From IMG/VR virus record IMGVR_UViG_3300043436_005236, positions 1-64,000 of that record: DNA of 64,000 bases. One strand, given 5' to 3'. Of the stretch, positions 8,692 through 18,072 are shown piece after piece. The position numbers and the translations under genes were made by a program. The notes beneath the pieces were generated by a model. The model did no database searches. It was not told the origin of the DNA and was given only the letters and a program-made list of their open reading frames with translations. Within the stretch, counting starts at the first letter, position 1, and each line of letters starts with the position of its first letter. Origin of the DNA: a virus.

Positions 8692-9750
8692 TTAACTTCC
8701 AAACACAACAAAGCAGAACCCAGTTAGATTTTCTACTTCATTAGATTCGTGCGACCAGCAAATAAACTCAAAATAACTAGCTGTTTTCATTTTTACTAAT
8801 ATAAGATTTTCATCACCTCTATTAGCCTGCTTAGTATCGCCCCCTGCTTGACCGCTGTAAGCTGGAGCTTGTCCAAATACCGGATTATTATTACCCCTCA
8901 TATATGTATTTTGTACAATAACAGCATATTGATCATTCGCCATAGGCGTTGTAAATGTAACCCGGTAGCATCCTTTTGACTGCCATGTAACACTAGCGAA
9001 ATTATATCCCGTGGCAGTACTAAATGTCTGCGCGCCAGCTGTAAAATTATTAGTTTTAGCATAACCATACGACTTTGCAGCATTTGGAGCAGTAATACCA
9101 CTGGTTGAAGTAATTGTTTCCGCTGTAATATTTTTACCAAATATCGTACCATCTTTATTCATGTATGCTGCTAACGACCCTGCTTTACCAGCACCAAAAG
9201 ACCCACCATCAGAATAAAAATCAAAAGAAGTAACACCACCGCCCCAACTTGAAGGTTTTGTATATTTTGTTGCGTGAGTTGCTAGCTGCACGTTCATATT
9301 ACCTGTACTATCAACAGTTGTAAGCGGAATAAAATCTTCTGTTGTTCTATAATCAAATCCACCTATAGCAAATTGATCGCCACCTCCTCTAACATTATCA
9401 CCTATTACAACACGTATTTGTGACGAATCGACATCTACGTTTGCCCGCGTTATATACATAACATCAGTGTTATCAGAAAAACCAAACATTAGTTTTGGAT
9501 AACTTGACGCAGAAAGAGAGCGTATATTGCTATTTACTGGTGCGGTGTTAAGAACAATATCGTCATCTGTTCTAATTTTACCTGTAACGGTTATACCCTG
9601 TTTAGCGCGACCTATCTCCAAAGATGACTTATTACCATAACCATCATAAACGCTCTGCAACCCTGTAGCAGGCAGAGGTTCCCCGTTGACATGAAGAACG
9701 CTGGTATAGGTATCAGAAATATTAGTATTAGTTAATGATGCTGTTGCCAT
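8692..9750 (-). CDS. tail fibre protein (short fibre with lectin-like tip)
   Basis: 352 residues. The N-terminus resembles T4-like fibre shafts (SLEIGRAKQGITVTGKI, then DDIVLNTAPVN). The C-terminal 100 residues (from NFASVTWQSKGCYRVTF to FICWSHESNEVENLTGFCFVVFGS) form a beta-rich tip of the kind found at the ends of phage fibres. It lies immediately upstream of the fibre chaperone gene, which probably assists it. The start follows TAATAAATAATAAAAA. The specific receptor is unknown. The fibre call rests on composition, N-terminal shaft-like repeats and neighbours. Confidence 0.65.
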   Translation of the reverse strand: MATASLTNTNISDTYTSVLHVNGEPLPATGLQSVYDGYGNKSSLEIGRAKQGITVTGKIRTDDDIVLNTAPVNSNIRSLSASSYPKLMFGFSDNTDVMYITRANVDVDSSQIRVVIGDNVRGGGDQFAIGGFDYRTTEDFIPLTTVDSTGNMNVQLATHATKYTKPSSWGGGVTSFDFYSDGGSFGAGKAGSLAAYMNKDGTIFGKNITAETITSTSGITAPNAAKSYGYAKTNNFTAGAQTFSTATGYNFASVTWQSKGCYRVTFTTPMANDQYAVIVQNTYMRGNNNPVFGQAPAYSGQAGGDTKQANRGDENLILVKMKTASYFEFICWSHESNEVENLTGFCFVVFGS

Positions 9751-9766
9751 TTTTTATTATTTATTA

Positions 9767-12700
9767 CTACTCACCGAGTATAACAGTACTTTCATTATTA
9801 AATGCTGGAATTAGATCATACCCTCGATCTACCTGCGTACTTTCAAACAGCTTAATTTGAAGGTCGTAAATACTATTAATAGCGCGATTAACAACCCCCA
9901 GTATGCTCTTTTCGTTTTCACTAATGAAGTATTTTTCTATATTTGGTGTATTAAGAAACCCATCAGTAAATTCCTGATCTGTAATATTTAAGAAATCAAT
10001 ATTATAGTTATATCCACTATCTGTTAAAGTAAATACTCCTTTATCGTAAAATCCTGTAAAGCGACCTATAATATTGTTCTTTAATGTGAAAATATCGTAT
10101 AATACCTTATAAAGTTCCTTATTAATAGTTGATGCTTGAATATACTCATCTCTTGCAAGAGAAAAAGAATTAATTCCGTAATTTTTAAAGTTAGGCTGCT
10201 TGAGTATACTAACATAGTTACTAGGCTCTTGCATAAAATATATTCTTCCAGAACTAAAAAGGATAATATTATCGAAATTACCAGCAGATCTTGCTACCCG
10301 ACACGATTTAAATAGATCATCAACAGGCTGTGAAAAATTTACCTGCTTTTTATTTATTATTACGTTTGCGGTTGAGGTATTCGTTTGCACAACATACGAT
10401 GTAAGAGAATATGTAGAAAGATTAAATGTATAACCAGATATATCTTCAACAACAGTATTTGTTAAAATAGTAGATACAGTTTGTGTTTCTGTATTGTATA
10501 CCGTTGATGTTAAAACAGATGTAGCTGTATCATAAACAATTGTTGAAAGATATGTTGTAATCGTATTATACAATATCGTTGAAGAGTCTGTACTGAGACT
10601 TGTTATAATTGTAACAAGCGAAGATAGATTTACAGAACTCACAACATTAAAACTTACATTAATTGAGCTTGTAGATGTTAAGACTGTAGTTATAGTATTA
10701 GCGCTAGTTGTTGAAATTAAAGTTGTAAAAGAGTTTGTACTCAAGCTTGAAACAAGAACGCTAATGCTTGAAGGGACGGTAACAATCGATGTATACCGTG
10801 CACTCTCATATAAATCAACATCAACATACGTATTTTTAATTCCTGGCGTTACAGGTAATGCAGCCGACCCGATAGTGTAAAATGTAAGATGGTCGTTACT
10901 GCCTTGTATAGTAACAAACGGAGGTGTATAGACGTCATTGACAGTATTAACTAAAACTCTCGCACCGCTTAGCGATATTGGATCTACCAAATCAATCTCG
11001 ACAAAACTGTTATTAGAAGTAGCTTCGTTGTCGGTATATAGTGGAACCCAAGGCTTAAGTGAAAGGCTATTATTAGTAGGTATGCTAAATATTTGTGTAG
11101 GTGGGTAAGCATAAACCTGTGTATCATTAAAGGATTCTAATTTTCTATAAAAATCGCCCCTTATAATATAATCCAACCTTTGATATTTTTTTGACCAGCT
11201 AGGAGCATTCCTTTTAAACAGAGGCATAAATTCTGTCTTATATGTCGATTCTCTTTGACCTGTTACAGGGTCAGGGCTCGTTATAGTATCAATTATTGTA
11301 ATAGGCTGTGTAAAGGCTTTTTCTGCTTCTGCAGATTGTACTACAGGCTCCCAATTCCACCCTGTAAAACTATCAGTATTTTCGAGCTTAGGTATATCGA
11401 GCGTGACAGAATAAAGACCTGTTAAATTAGATGGTTGTGAAAGTGCTTGTGTATCTCTTCCTTTCACTGCGCTAAGCGCTCCATCTGTATGCATTAGAAT
11501 GCGATAATACCTATAAGGTTTGGTTATAGGCGTTGAAACTACCTGTGTTAAAGTATTAACTACATTCCAATAAAATTTCGCATCTTTAAATTGTACTTGT
11601 GTATTATTCCAAAAGTTATTAATAGGTATTTTATTATTATAAACAAAATAATCCGTGTTCGGTACCTCAGTAACTACAATACTCGAAATAGGAATATTAA
11701 ATGTCGACACAGTCTCTACAATACTTGTAGCTGTTCCAGCTACTGCTGATATTATCGGTACATCTATAGTGCTAGCACTTAGCGCAGTTAATAGGATTGT
11801 TTGAGTATAGGAACTTAAAATCTGTACCGGAATTTCAATATTCTGCGTACTAACTGTAGTTAAAAAAGTAACAAAAGTATTAGAACTAAGACTCGTTATA
11901 GGCGAAGTAACAGAACTAGCACTTACACTTGTAATAGTGGTTGTAAGTGTAAGTGTACTTAAAGTAGATACAGTGCTTGTAATAGTTGTCGTACTAAGAC
12001 TAGTTAAAGTTGTGTAACTGGTATCCGAGCTAATCCCTGTAACAGTTGTGGTATATGTAGATGTGCTTAATGCTGAAACCGTTGTATGTAGCGTTGTTGT
12101 ACTTAAAGCAGAAATTTGTGATGTTGTCGAAACAACATAATTATCCCACTCTTTTGCTCTATAGGTATTGATATTATTTGAAAAAATATTTTTAACTTGA
12201 AATCTACCCACTAGCGTGTTAGGTCTATTAATAAGTTTTTTATATGTATAATGAGATGTACATAAGTACCATATATTGCTATCGCTATGTGAAAACGAAA
12301 TACTTCCTATTGTTTCTTCCCTCTCAAGAACTTCTGGTAAAATATATTCATTACGTAATTTAAAATCACTATCATATACGTATAGCTTTATAACATTAAA
12401 CTCAGTTGTTGTAATCACATATAAATTGTTTGTAAGCTGGTTAAACTCTATTGCAGCGAGCGTTTCAGATCTAAGCGGTATACCGCGTAATTGTTGTATA
12501 AAGTTAAAGTTTATATCGTATATTTTGCAAATATAATTGCTCGAATCATATACAACTACATTCTCACTATTACATGATATCTGCTTAGGCTGCTTAAACC
12601 GCGAAGGGTCTGTTACTATCCCCTGACCTCCAATTACCTCGATAAAGTTGCGTCGATTAGCGAGAGCATAATCACCGGTAAAATAACCAGCTATTTCGTA

Positions 12701-13411
12701 TTTATAAATAAGATCATTTTTAGAATCTGTTATATAAAGAAACTTATCATTAATAGTAATATCTTCCAAAAATCCAAACGGTAGCTCGTTTTCGACTGTT
12801 TGGATTTTATCAGATACTTCTACAATACTAGCACTTGCGTTATTACAAGTTAATGACACAAAAGCAGTATCTGTAATACCTAGAATAGCGTACGATTCAA
12901 GTTCTGTATTAATCTGCTTAACAACAAACTGCTTAATACCACCTAACGAACTAAAAACAGACGATGCATCAAACGTAACATTACCTTCAAACGATGTTAA
13001 ACGTGTAAGTTCTGTATCATTTGCTGTTTTTACCGCTAAAAACGAAACATTGTCTGAAAACGGTATATTATTATTAGCTAGAAAAAGCCTTGAATATAAA
13101 TATAAGTTATTTTCATGAAGTTTGTTAATCTTCTCCTTTACTATATTGTAATTAAGGTGATCGTTACTACTAATAGTGACACTTTCGCGATTATATGGTA
13201 ACTCTACAACATCATCAACAACACGATCAAGAAAGTATTTTGAGGTTTTTAAATCTGTAGCAAAGCACTGTATCGGCGTTAGAAGCTTGCGTGTATCGCT
13301 CACACAAGGAATACCATTAATTACCTCAACATAACCCTCAAAAGCCTCCGAATCTAACTGAAACTCGCCTATGTTACTAAAAAATCTTTTATATTTGCTA
13401 TAATCTATCAT
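9767..13411 (-). CDS. giant tail structural protein: propeller-like, Ser/Thr tracts, discoidin-like domain
   Basis: 1214 residues. After an N-terminal region with YSKYKRFFSNIG, residues about 200-410 contain beta-propeller-like repeats (GFLEDITINDKFLYITDSKNDLIYKY, KQPKQISCNSENVVVYDS). Residues about 430-585 form a Ser/Thr-rich tract of near-regular SALSTTT..TTV units; a second tract covers about 870-1015. Between them is a discoidin (F5/8-type C)-like segment (SFVEIDLVDPISLSGARV, VTIQGSNDHLTFYTIGS). Such a mix suggests a long tail fibre or appendage with carbohydrate-binding ability, and the Ser/Thr tracts are plausible O-glycosylation sites. The start overlaps the stop of the upstream giant gene by 4 bases, implying translational coupling. 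Confidence 0.55.
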   Translation of the reverse strand: MIDYSKYKRFFSNIGEFQLDSEAFEGYVEVINGIPCVSDTRKLLTPIQCFATDLKTSKYFLDRVVDDVVELPYNRESVTISSNDHLNYNIVKEKINKLHENNLYLYSRLFLANNNIPFSDNVSFLAVKTANDTELTRLTSFEGNVTFDASSVFSSLGGIKQFVVKQINTELESYAILGITDTAFVSLTCNNASASIVEVSDKIQTVENELPFGFLEDITINDKFLYITDSKNDLIYKYEIAGYFTGDYALANRRNFIEVIGGQGIVTDPSRFKQPKQISCNSENVVVYDSSNYICKIYDINFNFIQQLRGIPLRSETLAAIEFNQLTNNLYVITTTEFNVIKLYVYDSDFKLRNEYILPEVLEREETIGSISFSHSDSNIWYLCTSHYTYKKLINRPNTLVGRFQVKNIFSNNINTYRAKEWDNYVVSTTSQISALSTTTLHTTVSALSTSTYTTTVTGISSDTSYTTLTSLSTTTITSTVSTLSTLTLTTTITSVSASSVTSPITSLSSNTFVTFLTTVSTQNIEIPVQILSSYTQTILLTALSASTIDVPIISAVAGTATSIVETVSTFNIPISSIVVTEVPNTDYFVYNNKIPINNFWNNTQVQFKDAKFYWNVVNTLTQVVSTPITKPYRYYRILMHTDGALSAVKGRDTQALSQPSNLTGLYSVTLDIPKLENTDSFTGWNWEPVVQSAEAEKAFTQPITIIDTITSPDPVTGQRESTYKTEFMPLFKRNAPSWSKKYQRLDYIIRGDFYRKLESFNDTQVYAYPPTQIFSIPTNNSLSLKPWVPLYTDNEATSNNSFVEIDLVDPISLSGARVLVNTVNDVYTPPFVTIQGSNDHLTFYTIGSAALPVTPGIKNTYVDVDLYESARYTSIVTVPSSISVLVSSLSTNSFTTLISTTSANTITTVLTSTSSINVSFNVVSSVNLSSLVTIITSLSTDSSTILYNTITTYLSTIVYDTATSVLTSTVYNTETQTVSTILTNTVVEDISGYTFNLSTYSLTSYVVQTNTSTANVIINKKQVNFSQPVDDLFKSCRVARSAGNFDNIILFSSGRIYFMQEPSNYVSILKQPNFKNYGINSFSLARDEYIQASTINKELYKVLYDIFTLKNNIIGRFTGFYDKGVFTLTDSGYNYNIDFLNITDQEFTDGFLNTPNIEKYFISENEKSILGVVNRAINSIYDLQIKLFESTQVDRGYDLIPAFNNESTVILGE
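10365..10800 (-). repeat. Ser/Thr-rich coding repeat tract (second)
   Basis: A low-complexity stretch encoding about 145 residues of SSLSTNSFTTL-type and YDTATSVLTST-type units with Thr/Ser every second or third residue. It resembles the tract at 11655-12130 in the same gene. Confidence 0.65.
11655..12130 (-). repeat. Ser/Thr-rich coding repeat tract (first)
   Basis: About 155 residues of quasi-regular units such as ISALSTTTLHTTV and LTSLSTTTITSTV, period roughly 13-14 residues. It is dense in Thr and Ser and contains no Pro, unlike the Thr-Pro tracts at 22766-25800. Confidence 0.7.
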
Positions 13412-16400
13412 CTGCTATCAAGAAAATTTATATTATTAATACTAATACCTATAGGTAGTAGGCTTCTTACCTGCTCAAACACCACATTGCGAATATCATT
13501 ACGTATATTTTCATTTGCTATACTTAAATTTTTAATATTAATATCGATATTTTTAGAAGAATTATCATTAGAGTATTTAAACACGCGTTCTATTTCTTCA
13601 ATATTATTCCGCTGACCGCAAGGAATAGATAAAACAAGATCGTTAATTGTTGTATCATGTAAACTTATTGCTATTATTTCATCATCTCTAACCGCTCTAT
13701 CATAAATAAACAAATTCTTCATTTCAAGTCCGTTAATGAAGTATGAACCTGGCTGACGTAGATATGTTGCGAGATCTACTCCGTTATAAAATCCTGTTGT
13801 ACCGATAAAGATATCATCTGCAAATATATTTTGTATTTTATATTTACCAGGCGATACAGCAAGATTCTTATACTGTACACCATCAACAAAAAGTGTTATG
13901 TTTCCTTGTATCGAGTCGAATCTATATGTAAAGGTATGGTAGCCTATATCTATATCTTGTAAATTAAAAATAATATTTTTATTAATAACATCTTCGGTGT
14001 TTAAATAATTAACAAGTGTTAAATTAAATCTAAGCGCGTTATTAATTTCTGTCGTTGCAATATAATTAAAATTTGTCTGTGGATGCCTAGCACCAACCCC
14101 CGGAGGTGTTTTTATCGCATATTGTGCTGAGAGTCCTAAACTATACGGTGTGATATTAACATCACCTTCTTCTGGTTGTACGAGGGCTAAATGTAGGTTA
14201 TTCGTTCGGTCAAGAAGAAGTAAGCTTAGCGAGGTAAGCCGTTCCGGTAAGCTATAATCTGCCTTAACAAAGTCTACTCCTAAAATTTTACTACCCGATA
14301 ATATATCATTAGTATTAGATAGCGCTATATCGTAAAGCTTTCTTCTTTTATCAGAAAATAATGTCACGTTATCACCCCACGCAATAGCTATATTTTTTTC
14401 ATCATCAATATTAAAGTCAGTAATAGCGTAATTAGACTTCGCAAAAGTATCAAGAACATTTGTCTTGAGATCATATCGAATCAAAGAGCGACCTGACTGA
14501 ACATAAAAAATCTTGCTAGAATTATATGCATCAAATTTTACCCTATCACCTGGCACATAATAATATATATCATTATACTTTATAATACTTTGAGCGTAGT
14601 TTTCTATTAACGGTAAGTCTTTATAAATCGTAAGAGGCTCTGCATTAAAATACGATACTATCTGTAAACTATATTTACGAACCTGTATGCATGCTCCGGC
14701 CTCATTAACAAGAAAAGTAATAGTCTCATCATCTTGGTGAAAGTTTTTATAGCCGACAATCTCAGGTAAAATTTCAAGCTTAACTTTATTTCCGAGTGCA
14801 TTAACTTTATAAATGTAACCATCATTACACGCAACATAAAAATCTTCTAGTGGCTTGTTAATAATAAGATCACGTATAGGCTTATCAAACGTAGTCTGTG
14901 AGAGTAAGACATAATCGGTGTTATAAATATATAGTTTCTCTTTATTACGTACATATATAAACGGAGTTATAACTACATCGTTTTGTACACCGAAGCCATG
15001 TGATGTCTTATTACCGAGTATTTGATAACCGTAAGACTTATCTGGGTTAACATAAAGCTCAAACGATATAGTAAACTGGCTGGTGTTGTTAATCTCTGCT
15101 ACGCTGTATCTATTATATTTTGTAGAGTCGTAGAGTATACTAGTTCCTTCAAAAGGAACTATATTATTTTTCGTATTATAGTAACTTGTAATACCGTATA
15201 CATACGGGCTAGACAAACGAACCACCTGTTTGAAGTCCTGGCTATCCAATCTTTGATACATCATTTTAGCATTCGGCTCCAGACATACATCGCTTGTTTT
15301 ATCAAAAAATGCTTCTTTGGCGACATCAGATGCATAGCGTCTTATAACAGTAGTATCTACATCGTTTAAAAACGACGCTCTAAAATTTTGTGCAGTAAGA
15401 GCTGCTTCTTTTGTAATAGCGTCAGGGTAATAATACCGATCTACCCACAATCCTGATGCTTGTAGGTTATTTGCTGACAGCCATGTACATAAATACCGAC
15501 CATTATTACTTTGGGTGGTGTCTTTTCTTTTTAAAAACACCTTATCAGAAAATAGCGGTGATGGACCGCCTAAACTACCATTTAATACAAACCTAGAATC
15601 GTTTATATTTAACTTATCATATGGGTATATAGAAGAAGGTACGGTGAAGTATGTATCAGTACCGTTTTTTATTTTTATATCTTTATCGTAAAAAACGTAA
15701 TTAAGACTTATATTGTCATTGCCCTTTTCTTGATCGTTTCCCGTATGCAATGTTGTATATTCACGAAAATCTGCATCAGGGGTGTTGTATTTATCTGTAA
15801 AAAGATTAGATCCACGCTTTATAAAGCCTTTTTCAGAGCGATCTGTGTTTAATGTTAGGTAATTGAGATTTAAATTAGATGGGTCGTTGTACGCAGTGTG
15901 TAGAAGGTACTGACCTGGCCTATTGTAACTTGAGCGCTCGTCATCTGGTGTTAAGGTATTGACTTTATTTTTATCATAACCAACCCAACTCGAATTACCC
16001 TTTAATTCAATCTTATTAAAAGCATAATTAATACGAATAAGCGTATTGCTTGACTTATTCAAAGTATTGCCAATTATCGGAATAAGTGTAAGCTTCGTGC
16101 CACTCAATGATAGTATTTTAATTTCATCGTCAACACGCTTAAATAGTTGTAAATAGCCATCATCGTCTACAAGATATCTAAACATATCGCTACGTTCAGA
16201 TGTAAGTGGTATACTTTCCGATCTATAGTTAAAAAATGCAATTTGATCTTCATTTACTGCATTAAGGAAAAAATCATATTTACCATTATTGTGTTTTATA
16301 CGTAAAAATTCATTACTTAAGAACTCTATTTCAAAATAAATATTATTTAAAAAAGTCGTACATAAAGAAGGTGTCACGGTATATGGCCGTGCTGCATCTG

Positions 16401-16740
16401 TCGCAGACAGACCTGTTGTACTATAGATATACAAATATTTAAAATTATCGGCACCGTGTAGGGGGTTAAAAATGAGCGGCGATGTAATATTATTACGAGT
16501 ATTATCCTTTACATCATAAGAAAAAACATCACTGTGAAGGCGCTTATTTGTAATATACTGCGAGGTATAATTGTTTATCGTTGTATCGTTTATACCAGAA
16601 AGGGCGTCAATTTCGTTAAGTGTAAATCCCTGCTCATATGTTGTTTTTTGCTGTTTATAGGTAAAAAACGAATCATTATATGTTGCTGTGGGAGTTAATA
16701 TTGAAGCAACGCTATATATATCTAGAGTATCCACTACCAT
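13408..16740 (-). CDS. giant tail structural protein with LamG-like domain
   Basis: 1110 residues, first gene of the minus-strand fibre operon. The middle (about 560-900) shows repeated short beta segments typical of a propeller or repeated sensor fold (DLIINKPLEDFYVACNDGYIYKVNALG). The C-terminal region holds a LamG or concanavalin A-like domain: FTYRFDSIQGNITLFVDGV, IFIGTTGFYNG, NGLEMKNLFIYDRAV and DDEIIAISLH. LamG-type domains bind glycans or proteins, fitting an appendage that touches the host. CATAAATA lies directly before the ATG in the 72-base divergent region shared with the glycosyltransferase. No catalytic motif is visible. The tail location is inferred from size, domain type and neighbours. 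Confidence 0.55.
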   Translation of the reverse strand: MVVDTLDIYSVASILTPTATYNDSFFTYKQQKTTYEQGFTLNEIDALSGINDTTINNYTSQYITNKRLHSDVFSYDVKDNTRNNITSPLIFNPLHGADNFKYLYIYSTTGLSATDAARPYTVTPSLCTTFLNNIYFEIEFLSNEFLRIKHNNGKYDFFLNAVNEDQIAFFNYRSESIPLTSERSDMFRYLVDDDGYLQLFKRVDDEIKILSLSGTKLTLIPIIGNTLNKSSNTLIRINYAFNKIELKGNSSWVGYDKNKVNTLTPDDERSSYNRPGQYLLHTAYNDPSNLNLNYLTLNTDRSEKGFIKRGSNLFTDKYNTPDADFREYTTLHTGNDQEKGNDNISLNYVFYDKDIKIKNGTDTYFTVPSSIYPYDKLNINDSRFVLNGSLGGPSPLFSDKVFLKRKDTTQSNNGRYLCTWLSANNLQASGLWVDRYYYPDAITKEAALTAQNFRASFLNDVDTTVIRRYASDVAKEAFFDKTSDVCLEPNAKMMYQRLDSQDFKQVVRLSSPYVYGITSYYNTKNNIVPFEGTSILYDSTKYNRYSVAEINNTSQFTISFELYVNPDKSYGYQILGNKTSHGFGVQNDVVITPFIYVRNKEKLYIYNTDYVLLSQTTFDKPIRDLIINKPLEDFYVACNDGYIYKVNALGNKVKLEILPEIVGYKNFHQDDETITFLVNEAGACIQVRKYSLQIVSYFNAEPLTIYKDLPLIENYAQSIIKYNDIYYYVPGDRVKFDAYNSSKIFYVQSGRSLIRYDLKTNVLDTFAKSNYAITDFNIDDEKNIAIAWGDNVTLFSDKRRKLYDIALSNTNDILSGSKILGVDFVKADYSLPERLTSLSLLLLDRTNNLHLALVQPEEGDVNITPYSLGLSAQYAIKTPPGVGARHPQTNFNYIATTEINNALRFNLTLVNYLNTEDVINKNIIFNLQDIDIGYHTFTYRFDSIQGNITLFVDGVQYKNLAVSPGKYKIQNIFADDIFIGTTGFYNGVDLATYLRQPGSYFINGLEMKNLFIYDRAVRDDEIIAISLHDTTINDLVLSIPCGQRNNIEEIERVFKYSNDNSSKNIDINIKNLSIANENIRNDIRNVVFEQVRSLLPIGISINNINFLDSR

Positions 16741-16787
16741 TATTTATGTGTATGAAAGTTTTTAGTGTGGTAATTTTTCGGTACCCA

Positions 16788-16813
16788 TATAAATAGTTTG
16801 AGATTTATAAATA
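16788..16813 (+). promoter_or_regulatory. two TATAAATA octamers before the glycosyltransferase island
   Basis: Exact TATAAATA occurs at 16788-16795 and again at 16806-16813, the second ending on the A of the ATG start. On the opposite strand CATAAATA precedes the ATG of the 1110-residue gene. This short divergent region is therefore likely to drive transcription both ways with T4-type late timing, which would place glycosylation alongside virion assembly. Confidence 0.5.
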
Positions 16814-18069
16814 TGGCCAAAAAAAAATCACAGCCAACAATTTTTATACAAATTGCAGCGTATAGAGATCCACAATTGCAGCCTACAATAGAAGATTGTA
16901 TCTCAAAAGCTAAAGCTCCTAAAAATTTACGCTTTTGCATTGCATGGCAGCATGCTCCGGAAGATGTTTTACCTGAAGATTATTTTAATGACTCGCGATT
17001 TAAAATTATCGATATACCCTATCAAGAGAGTAAAGGCGCGTGCTGGGCGCGCAATCAAATTCAGCAGCATTATAACGGTGAAACATATACATTGCAGCTA
17101 GATAGTCACCATCGGTTTGTACAAGACTGGGATCAACAACTGATCGATATGCTTGAAGGTCTTAGAAAAAAAGGTCACAAAAAACCTTTGTTAACCGGTT
17201 ATATTTCAAGCTTTGACCCTGATAACGACCCAGCTGGCCGTGTTGATGCGCCGTGGAAGATGGATTTTGATAGATTTATACCAGAAGGTGCAATATTCTT
17301 CCTACCAGCTACAATACCAGCAGAGCAACGACACGAGCCCGTGCCTTCACGATTCTATTCAGCACACTTCTGTTTTACTGATGGTATTTTCTGTAAAGAA
17401 GTGCCACATGACCCCGAATATTACTTCCACGGTGAAGAAATATCTATTGCTGTACGAGCATTTACATGGGGCTATGATCTATTTCACCCCAATAAAGTTA
17501 TTGCTTGGCACGAATACACGAGAAAAGGTAGAACAAAGCAGTGGGACGATGACAAAGATTGGGGTATTCGCAATGAAAAATGCCATTTAAAGAACAGAAA
17601 GTTATTTGAGATGGATGGTGAGGTTCGTGATATAGATTTTGGTATATATGGATTCGGACCGGTAAGAACACTGCAAGAATATGAACACTATGCAGGTATA
17701 AGCTTTAAGAAAAGAGCTATTCAACGCGAGACATATAACCACATACCACCACCAAATCCACAATACAAGACGCAAGAAGAATTCGAAGCCTCGCTGCTTC
17801 ATATCTTTAAGCACTGTATTGATATTACCTATACGCAGGTACCTGAAAAGGATTATGAGTTTTGGGTTGTTGCGTTCCACGATGAAAAAGACGATACTCT
17901 TTATAGGAAAGATGCACATATTGATGAAATTAATAATATGATGCAGGATCCTGACGGGTATTGTAAAATTTGGAGAGACTTCCAAACAACCTCTAAACCA
18001 AAATATTGGGTTGTATGGCCATATAGCACATCAAAAGGATGGTGTGATAGAATAACCGGTAATTTATAA
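16813..18069 (+). CDS. GT60-type polypeptide N-acetylglucosaminyltransferase candidate
   Basis: 418 residues. The opening TIFIQIAAYRDPQLQPTIED followed by SKAKAPKNLRFCIAWQH is the hallmark of the PF11397 (GlcNAc) glycosyltransferase family, CAZy GT60. The metal and sugar-nucleotide site is probably YTLQLDSHHRFVQDWD (residues about 92-107). A later segment has GEEISIAVRAFTWGYDLFHP and IAWHEYTRKGR. Characterised GT60 enzymes attach alpha-GlcNAc to Thr or hydroxyproline in cytosolic Skp1 and in Thr/Pro-rich mucin-like proteins of protists. I place the start at ATG 16813 rather than the TTG 15 bases earlier. It heads the plus-strand island and is less A+T-rich than the three genes after it. The acceptor is not shown; the Thr-Pro proteins nearby are the obvious candidates. 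Confidence 0.8.
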   Translation: MAKKKSQPTIFIQIAAYRDPQLQPTIEDCISKAKAPKNLRFCIAWQHAPEDVLPEDYFNDSRFKIIDIPYQESKGACWARNQIQQHYNGETYTLQLDSHHRFVQDWDQQLIDMLEGLRKKGHKKPLLTGYISSFDPDNDPAGRVDAPWKMDFDRFIPEGAIFFLPATIPAEQRHEPVPSRFYSAHFCFTDGIFCKEVPHDPEYYFHGEEISIAVRAFTWGYDLFHPNKVIAWHEYTRKGRTKQWDDDKDWGIRNEKCHLKNRKLFEMDGEVRDIDFGIYGFGPVRTLQEYEHYAGISFKKRAIQRETYNHIPPPNPQYKTQEEFEASLLHIFKHCIDITYTQVPEKDYEFWVVAFHDEKDDTLYRKDAHIDEINNMMQDPDGYCKIWRDFQTTSKPKYWVVWPYSTSKGWCDRITGNL

Positions 18070-18072
18070 AAT

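Noticed and set aside
16798-16812. TTG start giving five extra residues to the GT60-type protein
   Set aside because: The ATG at 16813 directly follows TATAAATA and gives a conventional N-terminus.
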